Assembly: GCA_964594045.1 (NCBI GenBank)
Contig: CAZQKR010000017.1
Span: 30,229-94,228 of the forward strand
Length of the DNA: 64,000 bases
DNA from: UBA2365 sp964594045
GTDB taxonomy: Bacteria > Bacteroidota > Bacteroidia > Chitinophagales > Saprospiraceae
Reading direction: 5' to 3'
This document shows, in pieces, positions 26,545 to 35,626 of the stretch. How positions within the stretch are numbered: the first letter of the stretch is position 1; each line of letters opens with the position of its first letter. Below the pieces are notes generated by a model. The model saw only the letters and a program-made list of their open reading frames with translations, was not told the origin of the DNA and did no database searches. A program made the translations under genes and the position numbers.

Positions 26545-26991
26545 ATGAAAAAAGTATTGTTATCTGTTTTTGCTGTCCTGGCTTTTTCTGCAGTGATTTT
26601 TGCTCAGTCAGCCAATGGCCCTAAATTAACTTTGGCCAATGCCACGTTGGATTACGGTAAAGTGGAATTCAATGGTAATGGCTTGAGAAGTGTTTCATTC
26701 ACCAACACCGGTAATGAGCCTTTGATCATTAAAAGTGCAAGAGGCAACTGCGGTTGCACTGTGCCCAAATGGCCAAAAGAACCAATCGCTCCGGGTGAAA
26801 CAAAAAGCATCGAAGTTCAGTATTCAACCAACCGTGTCGGCCCCATCAACAAACAGGTTACATTGGTTACCAACGAAGCTGAAAATTCAACCCATGTTAT
26901 CAGATTGGCAGGAGAAGTACTTCCTAATCCCAACCAGTCTCAGGGAGTGCCTGCAGCCACCAAAACGCTGGTATCTCCAACAAATAAGTAA
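26545..26991 (+). CDS. Secreted DUF1573 protein
   Basis: A 148-residue protein with a signal peptide (MKKVLLSVFAVLAFSAVIFAQ) followed by one DUF1573 immunoglobulin-like domain. The hallmark is VSFTNTGNEPLIIKSARGNC, continuing as GCTVPKWP, and the later PGETKSIEVQYSTN. The family is very frequent in Bacteroidota and is exported to the periplasm or surface; its role is unknown. The ATG at 26545 is chosen because it gives the signal peptide and lies downstream of the promoter. Confidence 0.85.
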   Translation: MKKVLLSVFAVLAFSAVIFAQSANGPKLTLANATLDYGKVEFNGNGLRSVSFTNTGNEPLIIKSARGNCGCTVPKWPKEPIAPGETKSIEVQYSTNRVGPINKQVTLVTNEAENSTHVIRLAGEVLPNPNQSQGVPAATKTLVSPTNK

Positions 26992-27103
26992 TTTTTGCAT
27001 ACTTAAGTCTATACGAATTTGATCATTTGCCTTAAAAATGAAATACACAATTCTGAAATATCAGAAAAGTTTTTTTCGAAAAGCATGATTAAATTCATAA
27101 ATT

Positions 27104-27131
27104 AAAGCTCCACAGTGTGGGGCTTTTTTTT
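27104..27131. terminator. Intrinsic terminator before yaaA
   Basis: A hairpin AAGCTCCA-CAGTG-TGGGGCTT followed by eight T residues lies about 110 bp after the DUF1573 stop and directly before yaaA. Confidence 0.8.
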
Positions 27132-27152
27132 ATCTTTATCGCAAAAACTGTT

Positions 27153-27914
27153 ATGCTGATTTTGCTTTCACCTGCCAAAAGGATGGACGAAAAGAGTATC
27201 CGGTCAAATGTGCATACCCTGCCCAGATTGATGTCCCACACCAATAAGCTGGTCAAAATCCTTAAAAATATGGACCCGGTAATGCTCGGCCAACTAATGG
27301 ATATCAACATGGGGCTGGCAGAGTTGAATGTAGCCAGATACCAGCGTTTTGGTAAAAAAAATGCAGAAGCAATGCTTGTTCAGGCACTTTTTGCATTCAA
27401 AGGCGATGTCTATCAGGGGCTACAGGCCGAAAAACTGAGCGAACAAGCGGTTGCAAACGCACAAAATCAACTCAGGATTTTATCCGGACTGTATGGATTG
27501 ATCAGACCACTTGACCTTATCCTGCCCTACCGTCTCGAGATGGGTACAAAACTCAAAACACCTGAATTCAATGATCTTTATGAATTCTGGGATGACCAAA
27601 TCACCAGACTGATCAATAAGGACATCAGGACCAGCGGATCCAAAACAGTGGTGAACCTGGCATCTCAGGAGTACTTTAACGTAATTAACCCCCAAAAAAT
27701 CAAGGCAAATATTTACAACATGACCTTTAAAGAGTACAAAAACGGAAAGCTCATGTTCATTACCATTTTTGGCAAACAGGCCCGCGGCTTGATGACAAGG
27801 TTCATCCTTGAGCATGGTCTTTCTGACCCTGAGGACCTTAAAGGATTTAACCTGGAAAACTACTGTTTTGAAAAAAGTCTGTCAGGACCGAGAGATTTTG
27901 TTTTTGTCAGATAA
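27153..27914 (+). CDS. yaaA: Peroxide-stress protein YaaA
   Basis: A 253-residue protein that starts MLILLSPAKRMDEKS and contains YQRFGKKNAEAMLVQALFAF (split by the family's usual helix), FKGDVYQGL, LRILSGLYGLIRPLDLILPYRLEMG and a final FSLENYCFE-like FNLENYCFEKSLSGPRDFVF. This is the UPF0246/YaaA family, which lowers free iron and protects DNA in peroxide stress in E. coli. The start at 27153 matches the family and avoids the terminator hairpin upstream. Confidence 0.93.
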   Translation: MLILLSPAKRMDEKSIRSNVHTLPRLMSHTNKLVKILKNMDPVMLGQLMDINMGLAELNVARYQRFGKKNAEAMLVQALFAFKGDVYQGLQAEKLSEQAVANAQNQLRILSGLYGLIRPLDLILPYRLEMGTKLKTPEFNDLYEFWDDQITRLINKDIRTSGSKTVVNLASQEYFNVINPQKIKANIYNMTFKEYKNGKLMFITIFGKQARGLMTRFILEHGLSDPEDLKGFNLENYCFEKSLSGPRDFVFVR

Positions 27915-27959
27915 TTCTATACTTTGCATCATATTTTTTAACCATCTCAATCTATTATC

Positions 27960-30809
27960 ATGACGGCCAGAATGCTTATTTTGGTTTTGATCCTTTTTGC
28001 CAGAAACTCGATTGCTCAGGTAGGATTCTTTCAGGACAAATCCCTGATGGGTAATTTGTCAACCCGTTCAACTTTAAGTATCGGTGTGACAGACCTGGAC
28101 GGTGACTTTAAAGATGATCTGATCATACTGGATCAAGGCCAACAACTCATTACAGCACATCAAAATGCTCAGAGACAGGAATTTACAATTCGTGAACACG
28201 GAACAATCCTGGGAAATCCAGCATGGGCTCTTTCGGTAGGAGATCTGAATAATGACGGGATCGCTGAGATCTTTGCATGTGGTATCAGTACTTTCGGCCG
28301 GATATTTGAACTGAACCCGAATGGATACTATCAGTTTGCACAACAATTATTCAACCTGTCCTTCCCACAGAATTCGAATATGGCCGACATCAATAACGAT
28401 GGATGGCTGGATCTGTTCGTCTGCGATGAAGTCGGTTATAGCGATATTTTTCTGAACAATAAGAACGGACAACTGGCATATAACGATTACATAGATTTCA
28501 ACACGGTGATCCCTTCTGACAATTCAGGAAATTATGGCAGTGAATGGGTGGATTTCGATGACGACAGAGACCTTGATCTTTTCATCACCAAATGTAAACC
28601 GGTGGCTACTTCTCCCGACGATCCAAGAAGGATCAATGTGCTTTTTGTCAATGATTGCAACAATCATTTTACAGAACAGGCGGAAGCATTTGGCCTCAAA
28701 AACGGAGACCAATCCTGGACTGGCACATTTGGCGATATAGACAATGACGGAGATCTGGACTGTTTTGTGAGCAATCACGAAAGTCCGCATATTCTTTACA
28801 AAAACAATAACGGATTTTTTGAAGATAAAACTGTTGAACTGATCACGCCCGAAAAAACGGTTGCTTATCAGGCCGTCATGAGGGATTTTGACAATAATGG
28901 CTTTCTGGATATTTATGTATCCGGATCCAGGGATCTCATCTGGTGGAATCATGGAAATGATGAATGGGAATTGGAGGATCACCCGTTCAGCCCGCTTCCG
29001 GTCTTTTCATTTGCCACCGGAGACCTCAATGATGATGGTTTTCTGGACGTATTTGCCAGTTATGGAATATTGAATTCGCCGGGAAAATATGACGACAGAA
29101 TATGGCTGAATAAAGGCAATGACAACTATTTCCTGAAGATCAGTTTAAAGGGTGAAACAAGTAATTCAAGAGGTATTGGCACAAAAGTGAAACTATTCAG
29201 CGACCTGGGCATTCAGATCATGGATGCTAGGATCGGTGAAAGCTATGGTACGACCAATAGTTCCAACCTGCACTTTGGAACCGGTCAGGTCAGTATGATC
29301 GATTCAGTACATATATACTGGCCATCCGGAACAGTGGACAAATACTACGATATACCTGTTGACCAGCATTACCTGGCTCATGAAGGAATGTGTATGAAAC
29401 CCTTCTTCAACATTTTACCGGAAGGTGATATTGTTCTCTGTGACAATCAGACGTTAACGCTGGAACTGCCTTTTCAGCTGGAGGATATCAGCTGGAATTC
29501 GGGGCAAAATACCCAGAGTATTACGGTCAATTCCGATACCCGGGCCAGCGTTTCAGGTTTTGAAACAGATGGATGTTACCGGGCATCCGATATAAAATCC
29601 GTCTTGTACAATCCTGATCAGACACCGGAAATTATTTTTATAGAGGGTTCAGGAGTGAATTGCCCGGGAGATATTGTGGTGATCGGGACAGAACCAGCGT
29701 TGGCATACCAATGGAATACCGGAGAGACAAGTCAATCTATTCCTGTTGAAAATAGCGGAACATATACACTGACCATTACCGGCAATTGCGCAGCATTTGA
29801 AAGTGATTCGCTACAGATCGTATTCACGGACCCTGAATTACCTTTACTGTCAAGGGACACAGTGCTCCTGGATCATGCAGATGAAGTCAGCCTGGTTGCA
29901 GAAGGCAGTTCAGTCATGTGGTTCAGTGATGCCGAAGGCATGGAATTGATCGGGACAGGACCTTTATTGAATGCCGGGTTGATTGACAGGGATACCACGT
30001 TTTATGTTGCCGATCTGTCATCCTATTTTGGTCCGGAAGAGCAAACAGGCATGTTGAACCATCAGGGTACTCCCTACAGCGGCAACAACATCAATTCCGG
30101 GCTTATTTTTACGGTTTTCAGGGAGATCGTCCTTGAAAAAGTCAGGGTTTTCACACAGCACAGCGGGTTCAGGACCATTGAATTGAAGCAAACGGATGAA
30201 TTGACCGGTATTGCGAATACAATCGCATCCAGGAGGGTCTATATCGATCCACAGACCAGTTACATTGACCTGGATTTTAGTATTTTACCTGGAAAGGATT
30301 ATATATTGACCACAAACGCTGACAGCAATCTGGTACATCAGGGCATGCTAAGTCCAAGGTTGTACCGATCCAATACCGGGGCAAATTTCCCGTACATTTT
30401 GGAAGAAATCATGGAAATCACAACTACAGTGCACGGTCCAGCAAACTATTATTATTTCTATGACTGGAAGGTCAGGGAAAAACAGGCTGAATGCCTGAGT
30501 GCCCTGATCCCTGTGGTGATTTTGCTTCAGACATCTTCGAATGAACAGCTCAGTATAGACCTGGACAATGCTATGCAAGTTTTTCCAAATCCGGCAACCG
30601 GCACGGTGAACATTAAGCTCGATCCTGAAATCAAAGCAGGTATTCAAAAAATAGAACTCACCGACCAATGGGGAAGATGGATAAAGGAAATTGAGTTTTC
30701 AGGTCGGGAGAAAATATTTGTTGGCAACCTCAGCCCGGGAATTTATTATTTGAATATAAAGATGATGGGTAGCGGGCAAAACTTGATCAAAAAACTCATT
30801 GTCCAATAA
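27960..30809 (+). CDS. T9SS-exported FG-GAP/VCBS repeat protein with ASPIC/UnbV domain
   Basis: A 949-residue secreted protein. After a signal peptide (residues 1-20, ending SIAQ) come about six FG-GAP-like beta-propeller repeats with calcium-type DxDxDG loops (DLDGDFKDD, DLNNDGIAE, DINNDGWLD, DIDNDGDLD, DFDNNGFLD, DLNDDGFLD). An ASPIC/UnbV domain (IYWPSGTVDKYYDIPVDQH, about residue 455) follows. The last 75 residues form a type A T9SS sorting domain (QVFPNPATGTVNI, LSPGIYYLNIK, LIKKLIVQ). The role is probably surface attachment or glycan binding. A terminator follows directly. Confidence 0.9.
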   Translation: MTARMLILVLILFARNSIAQVGFFQDKSLMGNLSTRSTLSIGVTDLDGDFKDDLIILDQGQQLITAHQNAQRQEFTIREHGTILGNPAWALSVGDLNNDGIAEIFACGISTFGRIFELNPNGYYQFAQQLFNLSFPQNSNMADINNDGWLDLFVCDEVGYSDIFLNNKNGQLAYNDYIDFNTVIPSDNSGNYGSEWVDFDDDRDLDLFITKCKPVATSPDDPRRINVLFVNDCNNHFTEQAEAFGLKNGDQSWTGTFGDIDNDGDLDCFVSNHESPHILYKNNNGFFEDKTVELITPEKTVAYQAVMRDFDNNGFLDIYVSGSRDLIWWNHGNDEWELEDHPFSPLPVFSFATGDLNDDGFLDVFASYGILNSPGKYDDRIWLNKGNDNYFLKISLKGETSNSRGIGTKVKLFSDLGIQIMDARIGESYGTTNSSNLHFGTGQVSMIDSVHIYWPSGTVDKYYDIPVDQHYLAHEGMCMKPFFNILPEGDIVLCDNQTLTLELPFQLEDISWNSGQNTQSITVNSDTRASVSGFETDGCYRASDIKSVLYNPDQTPEIIFIEGSGVNCPGDIVVIGTEPALAYQWNTGETSQSIPVENSGTYTLTITGNCAAFESDSLQIVFTDPELPLLSRDTVLLDHADEVSLVAEGSSVMWFSDAEGMELIGTGPLLNAGLIDRDTTFYVADLSSYFGPEEQTGMLNHQGTPYSGNNINSGLIFTVFREIVLEKVRVFTQHSGFRTIELKQTDELTGIANTIASRRVYIDPQTSYIDLDFSILPGKDYILTTNADSNLVHQGMLSPRLYRSNTGANFPYILEEIMEITTTVHGPANYYYFYDWKVREKQAECLSALIPVVILLQTSSNEQLSIDLDNAMQVFPNPATGTVNIKLDPEIKAGIQKIELTDQWGRWIKEIEFSGREKIFVGNLSPGIYYLNIKMMGSGQNLIKKLIVQ

Positions 30810-30810
30810 A

Positions 30811-30832
30811 AAAAGCTCCCTGAGGAGCTTTT
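30811..30832. terminator. Bidirectional terminator between the VCBS gene and tRNA-His
   Basis: AAAAGCTCC-CTGA-GGAGCTTTT is a compact hairpin with A and T flanks. It can serve the plus-strand VCBS gene and the minus-strand tRNA. Confidence 0.85.
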
Positions 30833-30835
30833 CCG

Positions 30836-30910
30836 GGTGGCTAATCGGATTCGAACCGACGACCTCCAGAACCACAATCTGGCGTTCTAACCAACTGAAC
30901 TATAACCACC
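30836..30910 (-). tRNA. tRNA-His (anticodon GTG)
   Basis: The minus strand folds into a cloverleaf. The acceptor arm is GGTGGTTA with TAGCCACC, including the extra 5' G (G-1) opposite C73 that marks tRNA-His. The D arm contains AGTTCAGTTGGTTAGAAC, the anticodon stem-loop is CCAGA-TTGTGGT-TCTGG giving GTG, and the T arm is GGTTCGAATCC. The 3' CCA is not encoded. Confidence 0.97.
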
Positions 30911-30982
30911 ATGTTTAATTGGAATGCAAATTTAATATTTTATCGCATTCCTGAATCAATTTTTATCAAAAAAAAATTAAAA

Positions 30983-31426
30983 ATGGACACTTTCACTATC
31001 AGACCGTTTGAAAAAAAAGATCTCGCTGCTATTCTGGAATTGATCAAAGAACTGGCTTTATTTGAAAAAGCTCCGGAAAAAGTTACCAACACGGTTGAGC
31101 TGATGGAAGAAGAAATGCATCATTTCCAATGCTTTGTTGCTGAATCGGCTGAAGGTGAGATCATTGGTATGGCATTGTATTACTTTGTTTATTATACCTG
31201 GGTTGGAAAATCACTCTACCTGGATGATATTGTGGTCAAGGCATCCCAAAGGGGAAAAGGTATCGGCACCAGATTATTGGAAGCTGTTTTGGATACCGGC
31301 AAAAAGACTTCCTGTAAAAGGATACGCTGGCAAGTACTTGACTGGAACCAACCGGCATTGGAGTTCTATAAAAAATACGGATGCACTTTTGATGATGAAT
31401 GGGTGAATTGTGATATATCGGTTTGA
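30983..31426 (+). CDS. GNAT-family N-acetyltransferase, spermidine/diamine acetyltransferase-like
   Basis: A 147-residue GNAT protein: FTIRPFEKKDLAAILELIKE at the start, a YLDDIVVKASQRGKGIGTRL strand-loop with the acetyl-CoA pyrophosphate-binding RGKGIG, and WQVLDWNQPALEFYKKYG near the end. The layout resembles the SSAT/thialysine acetyltransferase group, so small amines are likely substrates. The ATG at 30983 gives the family-typical start. An ATG at 30911 would begin almost inside tRNA-His on the other strand. Confidence 0.85.
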   Translation: MDTFTIRPFEKKDLAAILELIKELALFEKAPEKVTNTVELMEEEMHHFQCFVAESAEGEIIGMALYYFVYYTWVGKSLYLDDIVVKASQRGKGIGTRLLEAVLDTGKKTSCKRIRWQVLDWNQPALEFYKKYGCTFDDEWVNCDISV

Positions 31427-31590
31427 ACAGGGATCCTGAAATACGATTTACGATTTTAGAGGGACAATCGGGGAGTGACTGAAATATTCAATATCTCAAA
31501 TATTAAATAAATCATAAAATTCCCTCCCGCTAATCCAGCCTTATCTAAAATGTATATATTTGTTCATTGATCATAATTAAAACGGATAAG

Positions 31591-32004
31591 ATGAAAAGAT
31601 TTTCTTTGATTTTGGTAGTTACTGCCATGCTGTTTTCGCTCCAGTCATTTGCATCTGACGCAGCACTTTTTTCATACGATCAGGAACAAGTCAGCGCTTC
31701 CATTTCCGATTTGAATGAGCTGGAAGCGTTGATCGCCGCAGATGAACAGATCACCTATGCAGGTTTGATTGAAATCCAAAATCCGATTGCATTAAGTCTA
31801 TCTACGGATACTGGTATGATGGCAGAAGGAATGTCCATGCCTATCTTACCTGCATTCTGGTGGGGATGTTTACTCGGACCTGTCGGATTGGTCATCGTAT
31901 ATCTTGTGGAACAGGATCCGTCACAAACCAGGAGTGCATTCTGGGGTTGTTTCTGGAGCATGCTGATCTATGGAGGCGGTGCAGCTTTCTATTGGTTTGG
32001 ATAA
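31591..32004 (+). CDS. Small exported membrane protein with AFWWGC motif (paralogue 1)
   Basis: A 137-residue protein with a signal peptide (residues 1-21, ending SFAS). An acidic segment follows (SASISDLNELEALIAADEQI), then two hydrophobic segments bearing PILPAFWWGCLLGPVGLVIV and SAFWGCFWSMLIYGG. The gene 235 bp downstream encodes a clear paralogue, and I recall similar proteins in many Bacteroidota, none of known function. A TATATTTG box lies at 31555-31562 and a hairpin terminator follows the gene. Confidence 0.7.
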   Translation: MKRFSLILVVTAMLFSLQSFASDAALFSYDQEQVSASISDLNELEALIAADEQITYAGLIEIQNPIALSLSTDTGMMAEGMSMPILPAFWWGCLLGPVGLVIVYLVEQDPSQTRSAFWGCFWSMLIYGGGAAFYWFG

Positions 32005-32021
32005 TTAGACAATCCATAATT

Positions 32022-32055
32022 AAAAAACGGTTTCGCATTACTGAAACCGTTTTTT
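32022..32055 (+). terminator. Intrinsic terminator between the two paralogous genes
   Basis: AAAACGGTTTC and GAAACCGTTTT pair around an 8-nt loop, followed by T residues, 18 bp after the stop of the first paralogue. The two genes are therefore probably separate transcripts. Confidence 0.88.
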
Positions 32056-32239
32056 ATTGGCCTCTTGTTCCGGAATGCATCTCAGACATTCTTCCTGAAA
32101 TCAAAAAGACACACAGCAGTTGTTACCTGAAGTACTGAATTTTTTTTTCTATTCCAAAGGAGAAATTCGGTAAAATATTTTGCGTACTGGAAAATATTGC
32201 ATTTATTTGAATATTGTTATTCACTTAAAGATTCAATGC

Positions 32240-32674
32240 ATGAAAAAAATTACTTTACTTTTTGTTTTACTGGGTGTTGTATTATCAGCAAACCTTTTTG
32301 CTTCTGATGCTGACCTTTTCACATATGACAAAGCACAAGTGAACGCGGTGGTTGCAGACCTGAACGCACTGGAAGCAGTTGTATCAGAAGATGCAAGCAT
32401 CACATATCAGGATCTGGTTGCAGCCAATAACCCACTGATCGCAGGAATGGATGCCGATGCTTCCAATATGATGAACGGAATAGCCAACATGCCTGTTTTA
32501 CCGGCATTCTGGTGGGGCTGTATCCTGGGACCGGTTGGAATTTTACTGGTTTATGTGATCGAAGAAGACAAGGATCAGACGATGAGTGCACTTTGGGGAT
32601 GTGTTGCCAGTGCCGCAGGCTGGACAGTGTTCTATGTTATCTATTACTTTGTAATTTTCAACTCTATTTACTAA
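32240..32674 (+). CDS. Small exported membrane protein with AFWWGC motif (paralogue 2)
   Basis: A 144-residue protein with a signal peptide (residues 1-20, ending LFAS). The rest aligns with the preceding gene: DADLFTYDKAQVNAVVADLN, an acidic QL-rich segment, then PVLPAFWWGCILGPVGILLV and DQTMSALWGCVASAAGW. The shared core is AFWWGCxLGPVGxxxVYxxExDxxQTxSAxWGC. An ATG at 32180 is less likely because the signal peptide begins at 32240. Function is unknown. Confidence 0.7.
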   Translation: MKKITLLFVLLGVVLSANLFASDADLFTYDKAQVNAVVADLNALEAVVSEDASITYQDLVAANNPLIAGMDADASNMMNGIANMPVLPAFWWGCILGPVGILLVYVIEEDKDQTMSALWGCVASAAGWTVFYVIYYFVIFNSIY

Positions 32675-32709
32675 GATTTATTCGTTCCCGAAGCACAATT
32701 TATTTTGTA

Positions 32710-32761
32710 TATGGTTTCCTTTCAATGGAATAATTTCCTTGCAGGGAAACCATATTTTTTT
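32710..32761 (+). terminator. Long-loop intrinsic terminator
   Basis: TATGGTTTCC pairs with GGAAACCATA around a loop of about 25 nt, followed by a run of T. It follows the second paralogue by about 35 bp. Confidence 0.7.
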
Positions 32762-32865
32762 ATAATTACCATTTCATTGGTCCATCAAAACAAATGCGCT
32801 GTTTCAACGTCTTATAGAAGAATATTAAATCATTGTACAAAATTTTTATTACAACAGGCAATAAC

Positions 32866-33552
32866 ATGAAATATGCAATCAATATTATTTGGCTTTATTT
32901 CATATTTTCCTTAATTATTACGCCATTAACTGCACAGCATTATTACCGCGTAAAAGCCGATTTCTCTTTCAAAGTTAAGGGCAACGAAACCAAAAGCCTG
33001 GTCATGGGTACTGTCTATTTTGATAAGCACGAAAAAAAAATCGTCTATAATGTCCGGTTTCCGCACAAGCAAACATGGGTGATGCACGACACTTCCATGT
33101 ATCTTTTCGAGAACGGAAAATTCAAGGAAAGGAGTTTTATGCCTTCACCGGTGGATGCATCGCTTTTCAACCTGATCCTCAACAGTTCGATCAATAATTT
33201 TGGCCTTGAAAAAAGCCCCTATAAACTGGCAAAAGTGGAAAAAGACAAAGGTTTGCTCATCGGAACCTGGACACCGCCAAAAGTCAAGGGAGATGAAACC
33301 ATGGGAGACATTCTGATCGCGAACCAGGATGGCAAACTAAAAGGCGTCGTTTTCAAAAACAAGAAGGGTAAAGTCATCAGTAAACAGTTTTATGAAAACT
33401 ATCAGATGATCAAAGGCCTCAATTTTCCTGCTCAACTGACACACATCATTTATCATGACGATGGTACTGAAAGCTACCAGGTTACGAATTATAAAAATAT
33501 CAGGATCGATGAAAAAGGTGAAGATAATTGGTATCGCTTTAAGCTTCCTTAG
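32866..33552 (+). CDS. Exported LolA/LolB-like outer-membrane lipoprotein-carrier homologue
   Basis: A 228-residue protein with a signal peptide (ending LTAQ) and a series of alternating strands (ADFSFKVKGNETKSLVMGTV, VYFDKHEKKIVYNVRFP, GTWTPPKVKGD, ILIANQDGKLKGVVFKN). Together they resemble the LolA/outer-membrane lipoprotein-sorting fold, without a clear diagnostic motif. The gene overlaps the yidD-like gene by 44 bp and opens a four-gene operon. Its role in envelope biogenesis is inferred. Confidence 0.5.
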   Translation: MKYAINIIWLYFIFSLIITPLTAQHYYRVKADFSFKVKGNETKSLVMGTVYFDKHEKKIVYNVRFPHKQTWVMHDTSMYLFENGKFKERSFMPSPVDASLFNLILNSSINNFGLEKSPYKLAKVEKDKGLLIGTWTPPKVKGDETMGDILIANQDGKLKGVVFKNKKGKVISKQFYENYQMIKGLNFPAQLTHIIYHDDGTESYQVTNYKNIRIDEKGEDNWYRFKLP

Positions 33553-33907
33553 CATTATTGCAGCCAACGGGCAAACCAGTTCCCATCTTTCCAGCCTGGA
33601 ATTTGCATTTACACAGGAAAAACATGAACATCACTATGACAGGTATGTAAGTGATGCACAAAATCCCCTGGATTTCATTTTCGGTGCGCTATACCTGGGA
33701 TATAAGACATTCATTTCCTCCCAGGATATGGAGAGCTGCGTATTTCATCCGAGCTGCTCAACCTATGCCATTGAATCCATTCAAAAAAAGGGATATTTCA
33801 TCGGTTTATTCAGCGCTTTTGACCGGCTGACCAGGTGTCATCCGTTTGCCGGCCCTTACTACCCATATGATACACAAAATCAAAGATTGTATGACCCGGT
33901 GGATTAA
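33509..33907 (+). CDS. yidD: YidD-family protein with N-terminal signal peptide
   Basis: A 132-residue protein. The C-terminal part matches the YidD (membrane protein insertion efficiency factor) family: MESCVFHPSCSTYAIESIQK, GLFSAFDRLTRCHPF and a tail with PYYPYD. Classical YidD proteins are about 80 residues with an amphipathic N terminus. This version adds a cleavable-looking signal peptide and about 30 residues, suggesting export rather than a cytosolic role. It overlaps both neighbours, and yidC/rnpA are not nearby. Confidence 0.82.
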   Translation: MKKVKIIGIALSFLSIIAANGQTSSHLSSLEFAFTQEKHEHHYDRYVSDAQNPLDFIFGALYLGYKTFISSQDMESCVFHPSCSTYAIESIQKKGYFIGLFSAFDRLTRCHPFAGPYYPYDTQNQRLYDPVD

Positions 33908-34724
33908 GATCATTTTTTTTCTGTCGTTCTCTGTACTCAATGGCAGGTCACAGGGCTTGTTTTCCTACGAGAACAGTTCACAATTTGCCAATTACCTCTT
34001 TGAATCAGGGCAATTCAGCCTTGCATGTGAAGAATATGAAAGAGTGATTTTTCTTAAGCCTCAGGACAGCACTTCTATCGGACGGTTACTTGAAAGTTAC
34101 AGGAAGACAGGCCGTTCAGCACTGGGACTGGACAGAGCAAAGCAACTGATCAGCGATCGCTCAAGGCTGGATCCGAAATTATTTGGTCAGATCTATTATC
34201 TCCAACTTGAAAACCAGCTTTTTGAAGAAACCCAAAAACTGATACAGATGCAAACCGGGATCGATGAGTCCTCCAAAAACCTGGCAGAAGTAGGATTGCT
34301 TATTTCAACAAATAAATGGAAAGAAGCCAGCAGTACGTATCAAACCTTCGCAGCAACGGATAAGAATCCTGATTTGCATCAAATTGGGCATATTATAAAC
34401 GAATATCTGGATTCGCAGAAAAAAATACCGGTTCTGGCAGCAACCATGTCTGCGATATTGCCCGGAGCAGGCAAGGCTTATACCGGAAGGTGGGCAGACG
34501 GGGCAATTGCGCTGTTGTTCATCGGTTCCAACGCCTGGCAGAGCTATCGCGGCTTCGAAAAAGACGGTATCAAAAGTGTAAGAGGTTGGGTTTTCGGCGC
34601 GATTGGATTTGGTTTTTGGGTGGGCAACATATACGGCTCTTACAAGACTGCCAGTCAATACAATCAATCAGTCATGCAAAAATATCATGAAAGGGCTTCG
34701 AATATTCTATATCACGCTTTTTAG
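33891..34724 (+). CDS. Exported TPR-like protein with C-terminal membrane domain (paralogue 1)
   Basis: A 277-residue protein. A signal peptide precedes helical repeats resembling TPRs (FANYLFESGQFSLACEEYER, then VIFLKPQDS). Near residue 198 a membrane domain begins with ATMSAILPGAGKAYTGRWADG, a LPGAGQxYxGxxxxG-type motif, with two more helices. The next gene has the same design. The start overlaps the yidD-like gene by 17 bp. It may be an envelope scaffold, but no function is established. Confidence 0.6.
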   Translation: MTRWIKIIFFLSFSVLNGRSQGLFSYENSSQFANYLFESGQFSLACEEYERVIFLKPQDSTSIGRLLESYRKTGRSALGLDRAKQLISDRSRLDPKLFGQIYYLQLENQLFEETQKLIQMQTGIDESSKNLAEVGLLISTNKWKEASSTYQTFAATDKNPDLHQIGHIINEYLDSQKKIPVLAATMSAILPGAGKAYTGRWADGAIALLFIGSNAWQSYRGFEKDGIKSVRGWVFGAIGFGFWVGNIYGSYKTASQYNQSVMQKYHERASNILYHAF

Positions 34725-35526
34725 TCTGCTGGCATGCTGGGTGCACGGTCAGTCCGTTGATTCCCTGGTCGCTTATGCGGACAAACAGTTTGCTGCCGGG
34801 CAATATCATCTCGCAGCAAAAGAATATCAGAGGGCCTTATTTTTTGGTCCGGCCGAGTCCGTAGGATTGCTGACCATAAAAACAGGCGATTGTTTTTTTG
34901 AGCAGAAAAATTTTTCAGAAGCCGAAAAATATTACCGTTTTGCATCCAACATCATTGAAAATGATACACTGAAATTTGATGCAATAGCCAAAAGATCAGT
35001 ATGTCTCATACATCAAAAGTTGTTCCGGCAGGCGATCCTGGAACTGTACAATGCCAGCGCAGATTTTTCCCGGGAAGCAGCCAGGCAAAAAGATTTTTTG
35101 CTGGGAACCAGTTTTTTCGGTGCTGGAGATTTCCGGGAAGCTGAAAAACACTTTCTTCTGGCATCAGGAGAGGAAAATCAAATCAGAAATGACAGTATTT
35201 CCTTGCTGCTTTCCAGCAAAAAGCTGATGAAACCTGACCCAGACAAAGCCTTTTGGATGAGCATCATCGTTCCCGGAGCCGGGCAAATATATGCTGGTGA
35301 TGTTAAAAACGGACTTAACTCTGCCGCATTATATTTTGGCTTCATGGCACTGCTCCTGAATATGACGGTTTCTTCAGGATGGGTGGATGCTATTTTCACG
35401 GTAGCACCGTGGTGGCAACGCTATTACACCGGAGGCTATAACAACGCAAAAAAGATCGCATATGCAAAAAGGGAAGCCAACAGGTCTTTGATTTACCAAA
35501 ACATTTACCGGTTGATATACCATTGA
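34687..35526 (+). CDS. Exported TPR-like protein with C-terminal membrane domain (paralogue 2)
   Basis: A 279-residue protein with signal peptide (ending VHGQ), TPR-like helices (YADKQFAAGQYHLAAKEYQR, then ALFFGPAES; later EKYYRFASNIIEND) and a C-terminal part with SIIVPGAGQIYAGDVKNGLN followed by two helices. It overlaps the previous paralogue by 38 bp. The shared PGAGxxYxG motif and order suggest duplication. The start at 34687 gives the signal peptide. Confidence 0.6.
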   Translation: MKGLRIFYITLFSLLACWVHGQSVDSLVAYADKQFAAGQYHLAAKEYQRALFFGPAESVGLLTIKTGDCFFEQKNFSEAEKYYRFASNIIENDTLKFDAIAKRSVCLIHQKLFRQAILELYNASADFSREAARQKDFLLGTSFFGAGDFREAEKHFLLASGEENQIRNDSISLLLSSKKLMKPDPDKAFWMSIIVPGAGQIYAGDVKNGLNSAALYFGFMALLLNMTVSSGWVDAIFTVAPWWQRYYTGGYNNAKKIAYAKREANRSLIYQNIYRLIYH

Positions 35527-35609
35527 GCTGAATTAAAAAAATTGCAAAAAATCATAACAATCAGCCAATGAAATCTGTTAATTAATTGATTTTGGACATT
35601 AATATCCTG

Positions 35610-35617
35610 TATATTTG
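35610..35617 (+). promoter_or_regulatory. Possible -7 box before the OmpA-like gene
   Basis: TATATTTG lies 9 bp before the chosen ATG. With TTG at 35586-35588 the spacing is 21 bp. If real, the transcript would be almost leaderless. Confidence 0.4.
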
Positions 35618-35626
35618 CAGCGTCAG

